A stretch of DNA of 64,000 nt from Propionibacterium sp. oral taxon 192 str. F0372 (GTDB lineage Bacteria > Actinomycetota > Actinomycetes > Propionibacteriales > Propionibacteriaceae), in contig NZ_KE340297.1 of assembly GCF_000413315.1 (NCBI RefSeq), positions 1,500,599 through 1,564,598 of the forward strand, given 5' to 3'. This document shows, piece by piece, positions 9,949 through 18,511 of this stretch. Made by a program: the position numbers and the translations under genes. Numbering within the stretch: position 1 is the first letter of the stretch; each line of letters opens with the position of its first letter. The notes beneath the pieces are model-generated. The model worked only from the letters and a program-made list of their open reading frames with translations. It did no database searches and was not told the origin of the DNA.

Positions 9949-10769
9949 GGGCTGCGTCTCGTTTGAAGACGCACCTGCAGGTGCAGCAGCGTCATGAAAA
10001 TGATCACCACGATGCATAACCACCTGACGGAGTTCTCCCACACGCTCGGGGCAACGTAGCCGAGAGAGAAACGCCAGGACAGGTAACAGGCGATGAAGGC
10101 ACAGAACAAGGCGACATAACGACCGGAGGCCTTGATCGCCAATGCTCCTACGGCGATTCCTGCCAAGGCGATCACTCCGATCCAGGGCAGGACCAATCCG
10201 ATTCCCAGCGTCACTCCGGCGGTGATGACCAGACCCAGTGGGGAACTCGGCTGACGCGGTGTCTGCTGCGGGGGAACCCAGCCGCCGGGAGCATTCGGTG
10301 CCCAGCCCTGCCGGGGATCGGTCATCGCAGCAGGGGGCGGCTGGGTGCGAGGCGGGAATCCCGGGGGAGCCCACTGCTGGGCGGGCATCTGTTGGGGAAG
10401 ACGTGTCTGTTGATGGGCGGCGGGTGCCTGCGGGAGAGCGGGCATCGGAGCGGTGATCGGGGCACCGGTCGGGGGAGGCAATTGACCAGGATCGACGATG
10501 GGGTCGATCCAGTCGCCGAGGGGCTGGTCCGGGGTCCAGGTTGTGGTCGTGGACATCTGCGGATCAACAGTGACCAAGGGCTGATTCGGATCATGGGCGG
10601 GCGGGGGCTGGGGAGCCAGTAGTTCCAAGGGGATGGCCTGCTCCGGTGCGGTGAACATGGGCATCGGCACGGCCCCGGGGGTGTCGCTACTGGGCGGGGG
10701 AAGGGTGGACAGCGGTGCAGTGGCGGGGGATGCGAATCCGATCAACACGTCCTTGGCCTGCTCACTCAT
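9945..10769 (-). CDS. proline-rich membrane protein of unknown function
   Basis: A 274-aa protein. Residues 1-175 are rich in Pro, Gln and Ala and predicted disordered; residues about 178-265 hold three or four closely spaced membrane segments (GLVITAGVTLGIGLVL, VIALAGIAVGAL, YVALFCAFIACYL, WLCIVVIIFMTLLHL). The architecture resembles small actinobacterial membrane proteins with a cytoplasmic proline-rich tail. It is the first gene of an operon with the helicase-associated fragment. Start: ATG 10769, 6 nt after a TAGAAT box. Confidence 0.6.
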   Translation of the reverse strand: MSEQAKDVLIGFASPATAPLSTLPPPSSDTPGAVPMPMFTAPEQAIPLELLAPQPPPAHDPNQPLVTVDPQMSTTTTWTPDQPLGDWIDPIVDPGQLPPPTGAPITAPMPALPQAPAAHQQTRLPQQMPAQQWAPPGFPPRTQPPPAAMTDPRQGWAPNAPGGWVPPQQTPRQPSSPLGLVITAGVTLGIGLVLPWIGVIALAGIAVGALAIKASGRYVALFCAFIACYLSWRFSLGYVAPSVWENSVRWLCIVVIIFMTLLHLQVRLQTRRSP

Positions 10770-10775
10770 GCCTCG

Positions 10776-10781
10776 ATTCTA
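10776..10781 (-). promoter_or_regulatory. -10 box of the proline-rich membrane protein operon, leaderless
   Basis: Read on the minus strand this is TAGAAT followed by 6 nt and the ATG at 10769. No ribosome site is present. Confidence 0.6.
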
Positions 10782-10920
10782 TGTGGTTCATCGTGCAGCA
10801 CTCGGCGGTGCGTTGCGTGGGAAGCTCATCGGTACTGCCAGATTCCGCGCGCTGGCCCGGAATCCACTGGGTCGACTACCATGAGTGGACATTGTCGGTA
10901 CCGGACTCAGTGAGGTGGCA

Positions 10921-11304
10921 GTGCCCAGCGGGAAGGTGCGTTTCTACGACGCGGAGAAGGGATTCGGCTTCATCAGCAAGGATGGAGGCGGGGACGTCTA
11001 CGTGCGCTCCGATGCTCTGCCCGCAGGAGTAGCGTTGTTGAAGAATGGGCAGCGGGTCGAGTTCGGGGTCGTCGAGGGCAGGCGGGGTGAGCAGGCTCTG
11101 TCGGTGCAACTCGTCGAACCGCCCCCGTCGTTGTCCAAGGCCTCGCGCAAGCGCCCCGAGCAACTCGCGGTCATGTTCGAGGACCTCATCAAGATCCTCG
11201 ATGGAATCGGCAACGGCTACCGCCATGGGCGTCACCCCAACTCCCAGCAGGCCGCGAAGGTCGCGGCCATGCTCCGCGCGGTGGCAGATGAGCTGGAGCT
11301 ATGA
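10921..11304 (+). CDS. cold-shock domain protein of the mycobacterial CspB type
   Basis: A 127-aa nucleic-acid binding protein. The cold-shock domain begins at the start codon (MPSGKVRFYDAEKGFGFI) with RNP1-like KGFGFI and RNP2-like DVYVRS; a C-terminal extension of about 60 residues contains a helix ending in RHGRHPNSQQAAKVAAML. This extended form and its partner, a DUF3027 gene, are typical of actinobacteria. I chose GTG 10921 because it matches the family N-terminus; an upstream in-frame GTG at 10885 would add 12 unrelated residues. Its stop overlaps the next gene by 4 bp (ATGA). Confidence 0.88.
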   Translation: MPSGKVRFYDAEKGFGFISKDGGGDVYVRSDALPAGVALLKNGQRVEFGVVEGRRGEQALSVQLVEPPPSLSKASRKRPEQLAVMFEDLIKILDGIGNGYRHGRHPNSQQAAKVAAMLRAVADELEL

Positions 11305-12071
11305 ACGCACTGGACAAACTGGACAAGGCGGTCGTTGACGCGGTCGGCATGGCACGGGCAGCGGCCGAGGAAGCAGCTGAGGATTTCGGCGTCGGTGACT
11401 ATCTGGGGGTCATCGCCGAGGGTGTGCGCCAGGCCACCCACTATTTTGTCTGCCCCCATCCCGGTTATCTCGGGTGGCAGTGGGCGGTGACCATGGTCCG
11501 CGCATCGCGGGCCAAGAACCCGACCATCTCCGAGGTGGTGCTGCTGCCGGGCGACCAGGCGCTGCTGGCCCCCGGCTGGGTGCCGTGGGCAGACCGGCTT
11601 CAGCCCGGTGATGTGACTCCCGGCTCGCTGCTGCCCACCCCGGACAACGATCCCCGGTTGGAGCCTGGCTACACCGGTGGGGAATTAGCCGCCGAGGAGG
11701 ATCCAGCTGAATGGGCGCAGACCCGCTCGGTGGTATCGGAACTCGGCTTGGGCCGTGAGCGAGTGCTGTCGGTGACCGGGCGTGAACTGGCCGCGGAACG
11801 CTGGCTGGCATCCGATGCCGGTCCGGATTCCCCGGCGGCCAAGCAGGCACCGGCAAATTGCGTGACCTGTGGCTATTTCGTTCGTCTCGGCGGGGGACTG
11901 GGCAGGATTTTCGGTGCCTGCACCAACGAATATTCGCCCTACGATGCGCGCGTTGTATCGGTGAACCACGGATGCGGCGGGCATTCCGACGTGGTGGCCG
12001 AGGAACGTGGTATCAGGTTGCCTGATCCGGTCTTTGACACCACTTGGGTGGACGCATCCCTGTTCGACTGA
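11301..12071 (+). CDS. DUF3027 family protein
   Basis: A 256-aa cytoplasmic protein of unknown function, conserved in actinobacteria next to the extended cold-shock protein, as here. Family features are HPGYLGWQWAVTM near residue 53, LLPGDQALLAPGWVPW near 80, and a C-terminal cysteine module CVTCGYFVRLGG...FGACTNEYSPYD...HGCGGHS that could bind metal. Its start overlaps the cold-shock gene, so the two are coupled. Confidence 0.85.
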   Translation: MNALDKLDKAVVDAVGMARAAAEEAAEDFGVGDYLGVIAEGVRQATHYFVCPHPGYLGWQWAVTMVRASRAKNPTISEVVLLPGDQALLAPGWVPWADRLQPGDVTPGSLLPTPDNDPRLEPGYTGGELAAEEDPAEWAQTRSVVSELGLGRERVLSVTGRELAAERWLASDAGPDSPAAKQAPANCVTCGYFVRLGGGLGRIFGACTNEYSPYDARVVSVNHGCGGHSDVVAEERGIRLPDPVFDTTWVDASLFD

Positions 12072-12143
12072 TTCATTCGGACGTAATCTTCGGCCCGAGC
12101 CCGGCAAGATCAGACCGGTTGTGGAGGCTTGGCTTCCGTTTGT

Positions 12144-12434
12144 TCAGTTCTGTGGGCTCCTGGGGGTGGCGCGTTGTCGGCGGTGACGGCACCACCAGAA
12201 CCCGGCGAGCCCGATGAGGGTTCCCGCCGCGCAGATCTCGAACAGGGGCGATCCCGGCAGCCATTCCTGGCCGAAGATCGCGACGATCAAGGTGGCGGTA
12301 GCGAAGACCAGGGTGCCCAGACCGAATACACGCACCCCATCGTCATCGACCGGGTCGATAGGTGCGGCAAGCTTCATCCGCTCAATCCGTTGCTCGGTCT
12401 TCGAGGGTGAATGCTGTGGTTGGCCAGCGGTCAT
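12144..12434 (-). CDS. DUF2530 family membrane protein
   Basis: A 96-aa protein with two membrane segments (about residues 35-55 and 62-82) and a charged tail. DUF2530 genes commonly sit beside an NCS2 purine permease gene in actinobacteria, and here it is divergent from one with 44 bp between start codons. Function is unknown. The ATG at 12434 is 6 nt from a TAGAAT box. Confidence 0.7.
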   Translation of the reverse strand: MTAGQPQHSPSKTEQRIERMKLAAPIDPVDDDGVRVFGLGTLVFATATLIVAIFGQEWLPGSPLFEICAAGTLIGLAGFWWCRHRRQRATPRSPQN

Positions 12435-12440
12435 GGACGA

Positions 12441-12472
12441 ATTCTACCGGGCATGGTCAATTCGCCTAGCAT
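12441..12472. promoter_or_regulatory. divergent leaderless promoters of DUF2530 and NCS2 permease
   Basis: On the minus strand TAGAAT (12441-12446) stands 6 nt from the ATG at 12434. On the plus strand TAGCAT (12467-12472) stands 6 nt from the ATG at 12479. Both genes lack ribosome sites. The two promoters face away from each other within 44 bp, so each -35 region overlaps the other promoter. Confidence 0.65.
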
Positions 12473-12478
12473 GATTCC

Positions 12479-14020
12479 ATGCCCAACTCCTCTGTTACTG
12501 GGACGGATGCTGCCGGTGCATTGAGTTCCCAGAACTCTTTCATCGAACGCTGGTTCAAGATTTCCCAACGCCGTTCCTCCATCTCCCGCGAGGTCCGTGG
12601 CGGCTTGGTCACTTTCTTTGCGATGGCCTACATCATCGCTCTCAACCCGATCATTATTGGTACCGCCGCCGACCGGGACGGTAATCTGATCTCGGGCGCA
12701 TCGAAATTCACTGATGCCGCCATGACCGTCGTGGATGGCGCGGCAGTGAGTGCATCAATCGGCATGGTCGCGGCGGTCACCGCCCTGGCCGCCGGCGTGA
12801 TGACATTGCTGATGGGTATCGTCGGGCGTTTCCCGATCGGTATCGCCGCAGGTCTGGGGCTCAATGCTCAGCTTGCCTATGTCATTGCCCCGATGATGAC
12901 CTGGGCGGATGCGATGGGTTTGATCGTCGTCGAGGGCATCGTCGTCACTTTGCTGGTGCTCACCGGTTTCCGTGAAGCTGTGTTCCGCGCAGTGCCCGCA
13001 TCCCTGCGCACCGCCATCTCGGTGGGATTGGGCCTGTTCATCGCCCTGGTCGGGCTGGCCAACGCCGGAGTGATTCGCTCGGGCTCCCCGCTGACTCAGC
13101 TGGGTGTCAACGGTTCCCTCATGGGCTGGCCGATTTTTGTCTTCGTCGCCACCTTCGCCCTGCTCGCTTTCCTGCACGCCCGCAAAGTGCGTGGGGCCAT
13201 GCTGTGGTCGATTCTGTTCGGCACGCTGCTGGCCGTCGTACTGGAGCACTTCGTCGTTTTGGGTGGGGTTGGCAAGGAGAACCCGACCGGGTGGGCGCTC
13301 AATATCCCGGTGCTGCCGGGAAGCGATGCCTTCTCGCTGCCCGACTTCTCACTGCTGGGCCGGGTGGACATCCTGGGTGGCTTCGCCCCCGACGGGCACG
13401 CCACCGTGGGCTCGGTGCTGACCGGAGTCATGCTGGTCTTTTCGCTGCTGCTGGCCGACTTCTTCGACACCATCGGTACTATGGTCGCCGTCGGTAGCGA
13501 GGGACACCTGCTTGATGACACCGGCGAGCCGGAACATCTACGTGAAATTCTGCTCGTCGACTCCCTGGGCGCGATGTTCGGTGGTCTGGGTTCCAGTTCC
13601 TCGAACACCTCCTTCATCGAATCGACCGCGGGTGTCGCTTCGGGGGCCCGCACCGGTTTGGCATCGGTGGTGACCGGTGGGTTGTTCTTGCTCTCCATAT
13701 TCATCACCCCGATCATCAACGTGATCCCCTCGGAGGCCGTCTCCCCGGTGCTCGTGCTGGTCGGTTTCATGATGCTGCAGCAGATCGCCGACATCGACTG
13801 GCGGGATCTGGAGATCGCCTTCCCGGTGTTCATGACGATGATCTTCCAGCCTTTTGCCTACTCGATTACCGTCGGTATCGGTGCTGGTTTCATCACCTTC
13901 GTCGTGATGAAATTGTTCGCTGGCAAGTTGAAACAGGTTCATCCGATCATGTGGGTGGTCGCGGTGCTGTTCATTTTGTACTTCGTCCAGGGGTTGCTGG
14001 CGGAGCTTCTACTCGGCTGA
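12479..14020 (+). CDS. NCS2-family purine permease (AzgA type)
   Basis: A 513-aa inner-membrane symporter, probably for adenine, guanine or hypoxanthine. The signature VRGGLVTFFAMAYIIALNP at about residue 40 is that of the AzgA/GhxP branch, and GLGLNAQLAYVI and DFFDTIGTMVAVG supply the conserved substrate and half-helix regions (the usual glycine-rich helix here has GLN in place of GMNA). About twelve or more membrane segments are evident. Its presence a few kilobases from the de novo purine genes offers a salvage route, but the two sets are transcribed separately. Confidence 0.85.
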   Translation: MPNSSVTGTDAAGALSSQNSFIERWFKISQRRSSISREVRGGLVTFFAMAYIIALNPIIIGTAADRDGNLISGASKFTDAAMTVVDGAAVSASIGMVAAVTALAAGVMTLLMGIVGRFPIGIAAGLGLNAQLAYVIAPMMTWADAMGLIVVEGIVVTLLVLTGFREAVFRAVPASLRTAISVGLGLFIALVGLANAGVIRSGSPLTQLGVNGSLMGWPIFVFVATFALLAFLHARKVRGAMLWSILFGTLLAVVLEHFVVLGGVGKENPTGWALNIPVLPGSDAFSLPDFSLLGRVDILGGFAPDGHATVGSVLTGVMLVFSLLLADFFDTIGTMVAVGSEGHLLDDTGEPEHLREILLVDSLGAMFGGLGSSSSNTSFIESTAGVASGARTGLASVVTGGLFLLSIFITPIINVIPSEAVSPVLVLVGFMMLQQIADIDWRDLEIAFPVFMTMIFQPFAYSITVGIGAGFITFVVMKLFAGKLKQVHPIMWVVAVLFILYFVQGLLAELLLG

Positions 14021-14095
14021 GGGAACCGTATGGTGCCGGGTGGTTCGACGGAGCTGCCCGGCGCTGTCGTGTCCGGATGACTGGGAGTGGATCGC

Positions 14096-14101
14096 TAGAC
14101 T
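14096..14101 (+). promoter_or_regulatory. -10 box upstream of the anchored secreted protein
   Basis: TAGACT is 26 nt before the ATG at 14128; unlike the leaderless cases this leaves room for a short leader with a CCAGGAGG ribosome site. Confidence 0.45.
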
Positions 14102-14127
14102 TCAGGAAGTCCAACCAGGAGGTCACG

Positions 14128-15132
14128 ATGCGTCGATGCGTGATTGCAACAGCGGTCACCGCGGTGGTGGTCGGCAGCACGCTCGCTGGTCTGCCTGCCT
14201 TGGCCGCGCCCGGTGACACCATCACCATTCCCACCGACCTCGCAACTTCCTCCGCGCTGGCTGCCGACCAAACACGCGGCGTCTACTGGTTGGCTCCCGG
14301 AGGTCCCAAGGCCGTCGCCATCGATCAGACCGGAAAGGTCGTCGGTCAGGTGGGCTGGGATGCCGAGGTCACAGATATCGAGGCACTTGCGGTGTACAAC
14401 GGGCAACTGTATGCCGGTGACCTGGATTCCGGGTCCCCATCCCCGTCTGTCACGGTGTATCGCGTCGAATCTTCCAGTTACGGGTCGGCACTGCCGACCA
14501 GCAAATGGACCTTTACCTATCCCGACGGTCCCCATCGGGCCCAGGCAATGATGGTTTCCTCGAAGGGCAACATCTGGATCATCACCAACGGGGATCCCGG
14601 CGGGCTTTACTACGCAGCCGCACCCACTGCACCGGGCCCCCAACCTTTGGCGCGGGAGGCCGATGCCCCTGCCTGGGTGACTGATGGCAACTTCGTCAAC
14701 GCGAACTCCGCAGTGCTGCGCACCTACAACTCGGTGTTGTCCTTCGACATGCTGAGTTATGCCACCAATGGCTCCCAGGCTGCACCGCAGCAGGATCGTG
14801 GCGAGAGTGCGACGATGACTTTGGCAGGCGATGGCGTACTGCTCGGCTCGGTCGGCGATACGAAGCTGGTGGAGGCCGAACTCCCCACTGTTGTGGAGGC
14901 TCTGCCTCCGGCGCCGTCAGCTCCTCCGGGAGGCGGCGCATCAGCGACGCCCAGCACCGAGCCGGGTGCATCCGAGCCCGCTCCGGAGGAGCAGGCGTCG
15001 CAGCAGACCTCGCAGCCCGGAGAGGACACGGATTCCGGCTCCGGGCTGGGAATGCGCAAGACGATCGTCGCAGTGGTGCTTGCTGTTGCTGTCGCTGGGG
15101 TGTCGGGGTGGGTCGCCTATCGCAGGCAGTGA
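14128..15132 (+). CDS. secreted, C-terminally membrane-anchored protein of unknown function
   Basis: A 334-aa exported protein: signal peptide (residues 1-28, cleavage after PALAA), an extracellular region of about 230 residues with beta-rich repeats resembling a propeller-like fold (DQTRGVYWLAPGG, LAVYNGQLYAGDLD, ISSKGNIWIITNGDPGG-type strands), a Pro/Ala/Glu/Ser-rich spacer (about 255-305) and a final membrane helix followed by YRRQ. This signal peptide-spacer-helix plan suggests a surface display protein. The ATG at 14128 has CCAGGAGG 7 nt upstream; longer in-frame codons are not supported. Confidence 0.65.
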   Translation: MRRCVIATAVTAVVVGSTLAGLPALAAPGDTITIPTDLATSSALAADQTRGVYWLAPGGPKAVAIDQTGKVVGQVGWDAEVTDIEALAVYNGQLYAGDLDSGSPSPSVTVYRVESSSYGSALPTSKWTFTYPDGPHRAQAMMVSSKGNIWIITNGDPGGLYYAAAPTAPGPQPLAREADAPAWVTDGNFVNANSAVLRTYNSVLSFDMLSYATNGSQAAPQQDRGESATMTLAGDGVLLGSVGDTKLVEAELPTVVEALPPAPSAPPGGGASATPSTEPGASEPAPEEQASQQTSQPGEDTDSGSGLGMRKTIVAVVLAVAVAGVSGWVAYRRQ

Positions 15133-15181
15133 TCGTGGGCCGTGAAATGGCGTTCCCAGGATTTTCGGGCCCGTGGACCGC

Positions 15182-15187
15182 TAATAT
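15182..15187 (+). promoter_or_regulatory. -10 box of the DtxR-type regulator gene
   Basis: TAATAT about 50 nt before the ATG. A weak iron-box-like sequence lies immediately downstream, where a bound repressor would block the promoter. Confidence 0.45.
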
Positions 15188-15192
15188 CTGGT

Positions 15193-15211
15193 TCAGGTAA
15201 GGTGAGCGTTA
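15193..15211 (+). promoter_or_regulatory. possible DtxR/IdeR-type operator
   Basis: TCAGGTAAGGTGAGCGTTA aligns with the 19-bp DtxR/IdeR box at 12-13 positions, mostly in the left half. Its location just after the -10 box suggests autoregulation, but the right half is poor. Confidence 0.3.
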
Positions 15212-15238
15212 CCATGGGATGCGGAAGGACATCATCAC

Positions 15239-15913
15239 ATGAGTGAACTGATCGATACGACTGAGATGTACCTGCGCACCATTCTTGAGCTCAAGGAGGA
15301 GGGGATCGAGCCCCTGCGGGCCCGTATCGTCGAGCGGCTGCACCAGTCCGGCCCGACGGTTTCCCAGACGGTCGCACGTCTCGAACGCGATGGTTTGTTG
15401 AAGGTACGAAACGACCGCCAGATTGAGCTCAGCGAGACGGGGTGGGCCCGGGCCCGCGCGGTGATGCGCAAGCACCGGCTGGCCGAGCGGATGTTGGCCG
15501 ACATTATCGGCATGGATTACGTGATCCTCCACGAGGAGGCTTGCAAACTGGAACACGTGATGGGTGATGCCTTGGAGAAGCGGCTCACTGTACTTCTCAA
15601 TGAGACCGAGTGGTCGCCTTATGGCTGCCCGATTCCATCCTTGGATGGGGAGCTGCGACCCGAGGATTTCCGTGTCGACGTTGTCTCACTGGACTCCCGG
15701 CTGGGCGACGCTCCCCGGAAGTTCACCATCAAACGGCTCTCCGAGTTCGTTCAGGCCGACGCCGAAACCTTGGCTGCACTAGTGGAGATCGGTCTGCGTC
15801 CCGGCGTCGAGATCGAGGCCTTGGTCAGTGGCGGTGGCGCAGAGCTACGTGGTCCCGAGGGCAGGGTGACGATCGATCCGCAGGTGGCCACCGGTATCTG
15901 GGTGGCCAAGTAG
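15239..15913 (+). CDS. DtxR/IdeR-family metal-dependent transcriptional regulator
   Basis: A 224-aa repressor expected to bind DNA when loaded with Fe(II) or Mn(II). It has the N-terminal winged helix (TEMYLRTILELKEEG, then RIVERLHQSGPTVSQTVARLERDGLL), the dimerisation/metal region with HRLAERMLADIIGMDYVILHEEACKLEHVM, and a C-terminal SH3-like domain (FTIKRLSEFVQADAETLAALVE onward). The Cys in EEACKLEHVM is at the usual metal-ligand position of IdeR-like rather than MntR-like proteins. GGAAGGA precedes the ATG. A strong terminator follows. Confidence 0.88.
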   Translation: MSELIDTTEMYLRTILELKEEGIEPLRARIVERLHQSGPTVSQTVARLERDGLLKVRNDRQIELSETGWARARAVMRKHRLAERMLADIIGMDYVILHEEACKLEHVMGDALEKRLTVLLNETEWSPYGCPIPSLDGELRPEDFRVDVVSLDSRLGDAPRKFTIKRLSEFVQADAETLAALVEIGLRPGVEIEALVSGGGAELRGPEGRVTIDPQVATGIWVAK

Positions 15914-15951
15914 GCCATATCTGAAAGTCCAAGCGGACATCGGCAACAAGG

Positions 15952-15976
15952 AGGAGGGCTTCGCTGGGGCCCTCCT
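15952..15976 (+). terminator. terminator after the DtxR-type gene
   Basis: AGGAGGGC and GCCCTCCT form a perfect 8-bp stem around a 9-nt loop, followed by TTTG. It lies 39 bp after the stop codon. Confidence 0.7.
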
Positions 15977-16099
15977 TTGTCATCCCCGGATGCATTCAGG
16001 CAGTGGGGATACAGATGCCTATCATGCTGCGGGATATCCACCAGGCTGCCAGGAGCATGACGCGTGAGACGCATGCCGGGCCGGGTTCAGGGATGCGAT

Positions 16100-16228
16100 T
16101 CATCTCACTGCAGGAAGCCGGAGTATGAAGCTCGTGAGTGTGGAGCCGCACAGTCGCACACAAGATGACAGATGCTGGCCTGTGGTCAGGGCCGCCGACC
16201 CGGCGAGCACCATCGCGGACACGAGCAT
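16100..16228 (-). CDS. possible 42-aa small membrane/exported peptide
   Basis: Starts at ATG 16228 with GAGGA about 9 nt upstream; MLVSAMVLAGSAALTTG resembles a short signal or membrane segment. It lies downstream of the structured element at 16270-16346 on the same strand. No homologue recognised; it could be chance. Confidence 0.2.
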   Translation of the reverse strand: MLVSAMVLAGSAALTTGQHLSSCVRLCGSTLTSFILRLPAVR

Positions 16229-16269
16229 CGCCAAATCCTCGCGAGGCTCACGTTCAGTGTCCTGACAGG

Positions 16270-16346
16270 GAAAACGGCTGCCAGCTGATCGGGCCAAAGG
16301 CCGTCTACCCACCCCCAGGAGACATACGATCGCGGCAGCCGTTTTC
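16270..16346. ncRNA. structured RNA-like element of unknown strand
   Basis: GAAAACGGCTGCC (16270-16282) and GGCAGCCGTTTTC (16334-16346) are a perfect 13-bp inverted repeat enclosing 51 nt. Inside, GATCG/CGATC can extend the stem and two small hairpins can form (GGCC-AAA-GGCC and GTCT/AGAC). The rest of the 510-bp convergent gap 15914-16424 shows only the DtxR terminator and a possible small ORF. It may be a long terminator, a small RNA or a mobile-element scar. Confidence 0.4.
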
Positions 16347-16424
16347 TTGATGTAGATACTACTCAGGCCGCTGTTGAATGCAAGATTTGGGAATGTATCG
16401 ACTGCAACAACGGGCAACAAATGA

Positions 16425-18134
16425 TCAATGCACCGGGCGTCCTGCTTCCAGGCGGACTCCCGCATTGTCGATCTGATGCTGGGCCGCCTCCAAGGCACGT
16501 GAGGAGTAGGTACGGGAGGCGCGGATATCGAGCAGTGCGGCCTGCTCGGCTTCGAGCATCCGGCGCTCCAACTCCCGGTACTGCATGAGTGGGGTCGCCA
16601 GTGCCTCCAGGTCTTCGCGATCCACCTTGTTTGCCAGCACTAACCGGGCGGCACGGGCCCGGCGTAGAACTTCCGGGTCAAAGGGATGTCCGTTCGACTG
16701 TCTGAGCTCAGGGGAATCCAACAGAGCCCCTGCGGCCTCGGCCAGGTCGAGACGTAGCAGTTGCATCTCTCGTCGGTCCTTCTCTTCATCGGTTCCGCGG
16801 ATGCCCAGCGCGGAGATGAGGAAAGGCAGGGTTCCGCCTTGGATGACGAGGGTGACGATGGCGACGATGAGAGCGATGAGCATCAGCTGGGAGCGGTGTG
16901 GCATCGTCCATGGCAGGGACTGGGCTGCGGCCAGGGTGACCACTCCGCGCATGCCCGACCAAGCGAGCACCGCGCCGCCGCGCCATCCCAGACCTTGGGT
17001 GGCGTGGAAGGTGGCGTCGGCGTGTCTGCGTTGCAGACGCCGGGTGACCCGGGCGGTATTCTCGGTGAGTGGGCCATCATCAAGCTGGAAACCATCGAGC
17101 ACATCGGAGAGTATCTCGGCCTTCTGCGCCGAGTGTTTCTGCAAAATGAACAGGTGGTGTATCAGGGGGATCATCACTAGGACGCGTACGACGAGGAGTA
17201 CCGCGACGGTTCCTAGGCCCAGCCAGATGGTGGTGGCCACCGAATCTTGGGAGAAATGGACGTCCTCCAGCAGGTCTTCAACCTGGTAGCCCATGACGAG
17301 GAAAACGCCATTTTCCAGCAGCAGTTGGATGGTGCGCCAGTTGGTGCGTTCGGTGACCCGGGCGGAGGCGGTGAACCGTCTTGGTGCCATGGCCCCGGTG
17401 ACCAGCCCAGCGATCACCACCGACAGCACGCCCGAGGCATGGACGTGCTCGGCGGGGATGAAGGCAATGAAGGGTACGACGAAGCTGATCAAAGTGTTGA
17501 GCACCGGTTGATCGAGATGGGAGCGGACCGCAACGGCGAGCAGCCCCACGCCCAGGCCGATGACCAGAGCGATGATGACCGCGAAGACGAACTCGCCGAC
17601 CGCCTCGGTGAAGGAGAATGCCCCGGCAATGGCCGCGACCGCGGTGCGCAGCAGTACCAGGGCCGTCGCGTCGTTGACCAGTCCCTCGCCTTCCAGGATG
17701 GTGACCAGGCGACGGGGCAGGCCGAGTCTCTTGCCGATGGCAGTGGCTGCTACGGCATCGGGCGGTGCGACGACGGCGCCGATTGCCACCGAGGCTGCGA
17801 AGTTGAGTGCGGGGAATAACCAGTAGATGAATGTGCCGACGGCGAAGGCCGAGATGATGACCAGGACAACCGACAGGATTGTGATGGAACTCAAGTCGCG
17901 CCGGAAATCACGGACCGGCATGTTGATCGCCGCCGCGAACAGCAGTGGGGGCAACACCACGGTGAGGATGAGGTCTGGGTCCAGGACAACCGAAGGAGTG
18001 CCGGGGACGAAAGAGATGCCTGCGCCCACCACGGTGAGCAGGATGGGGGCGGCGACTCCCAGCCGGGATGCGAACCACGAGATGGCGACGATGACGAGCA
18101 CGCCTGCGATGATCAACATTTCGGTTTCGTGCAT
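16425..18134 (-). CDS. Na+/H+ antiporter, CPA1 (NhaP-type) family
   Basis: A 569-aa membrane exchanger. About twelve hydrophobic segments fill residues 5-410; FTYWLF-type helix 3, AVVAPPDAVAAT near residue 120 (the conserved PPD motif) and EGEGLVNDATALV near 147 (the conserved acidic ND motif) identify CPA1 exchangers. The last 150 residues form a charged cytoplasmic tail with helices rich in Arg, Glu and Leu. The ATG at 18134 is preceded by GAGGAAAG; 34 in-frame codons upstream are not needed. Confidence 0.9.
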   Translation of the reverse strand: MHETEMLIIAGVLVIVAISWFASRLGVAAPILLTVVGAGISFVPGTPSVVLDPDLILTVVLPPLLFAAAINMPVRDFRRDLSSITILSVVLVIISAFAVGTFIYWLFPALNFAASVAIGAVVAPPDAVAATAIGKRLGLPRRLVTILEGEGLVNDATALVLLRTAVAAIAGAFSFTEAVGEFVFAVIIALVIGLGVGLLAVAVRSHLDQPVLNTLISFVVPFIAFIPAEHVHASGVLSVVIAGLVTGAMAPRRFTASARVTERTNWRTIQLLLENGVFLVMGYQVEDLLEDVHFSQDSVATTIWLGLGTVAVLLVVRVLVMIPLIHHLFILQKHSAQKAEILSDVLDGFQLDDGPLTENTARVTRRLQRRHADATFHATQGLGWRGGAVLAWSGMRGVVTLAAAQSLPWTMPHRSQLMLIALIVAIVTLVIQGGTLPFLISALGIRGTDEEKDRREMQLLRLDLAEAAGALLDSPELRQSNGHPFDPEVLRRARAARLVLANKVDREDLEALATPLMQYRELERRMLEAEQAALLDIRASRTYSSRALEAAQHQIDNAGVRLEAGRPVH

Positions 18135-18294
18135 TGTCGCCTTTCCTCGTTGCCAACGGGCCGGTGCAGTGGGGTACATCCATTGTGACTGATACACGAT
18201 CACTGTGGGTTCACGAGCGCCATAGACCATTGCCAAGTGGCTGGGTGGTCCGGGGAAGGGTAGGCTGGGGCGGTCGCCGGTTGATCGGTGTCAT

Positions 18295-18367
18295 GGCCCC
18301 GTAGCTCAGGGGATAGAGCAGAGGTTTCCTAAACCTCGTGTCGCAGGTTCGATTCCTGCCGGGGTCG
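18295..18367 (+). tRNA. tRNA-Arg (CCU)
   Basis: All four arms fold: acceptor GGCCCCG/CGGGGTC, D arm with TAGCTCAGGGGATAGAGCA, anticodon stem GAGGT/ACCTC around loop TTCCTAA, T arm GCAGG-TTCGATT-CCTGC, discriminator G. The anticodon CCU reads AGG. The CCA end is not encoded. Confidence 0.97.
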
Positions 18368-18511
18368 CCGCTTGTCAAAAGCGTCTTCTGCGTCGCTGGG
18401 AGGTGTCCATGGCGACAACCGGATCGACATACGAGGCATCTTCCGTACGTCGCGAGAAGGCCTGTGGGTGTCATCGGTGCACTGGTGATCGGACCTGTAC
18501 AGGGAGGTGGG

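Noticed and set aside
12755-13833. Several long minus-strand frames over the purine permease
   Set aside because: They are shadows; composition is skewed to Ser, Thr and Pro or Asp, His and Gln and no ribosome sites are present.
15193-15211. Strong IdeR box upstream of the DtxR-type gene
   Set aside because: Only the left half matches well, so it was kept as a low-confidence operator and not reported as a finding.
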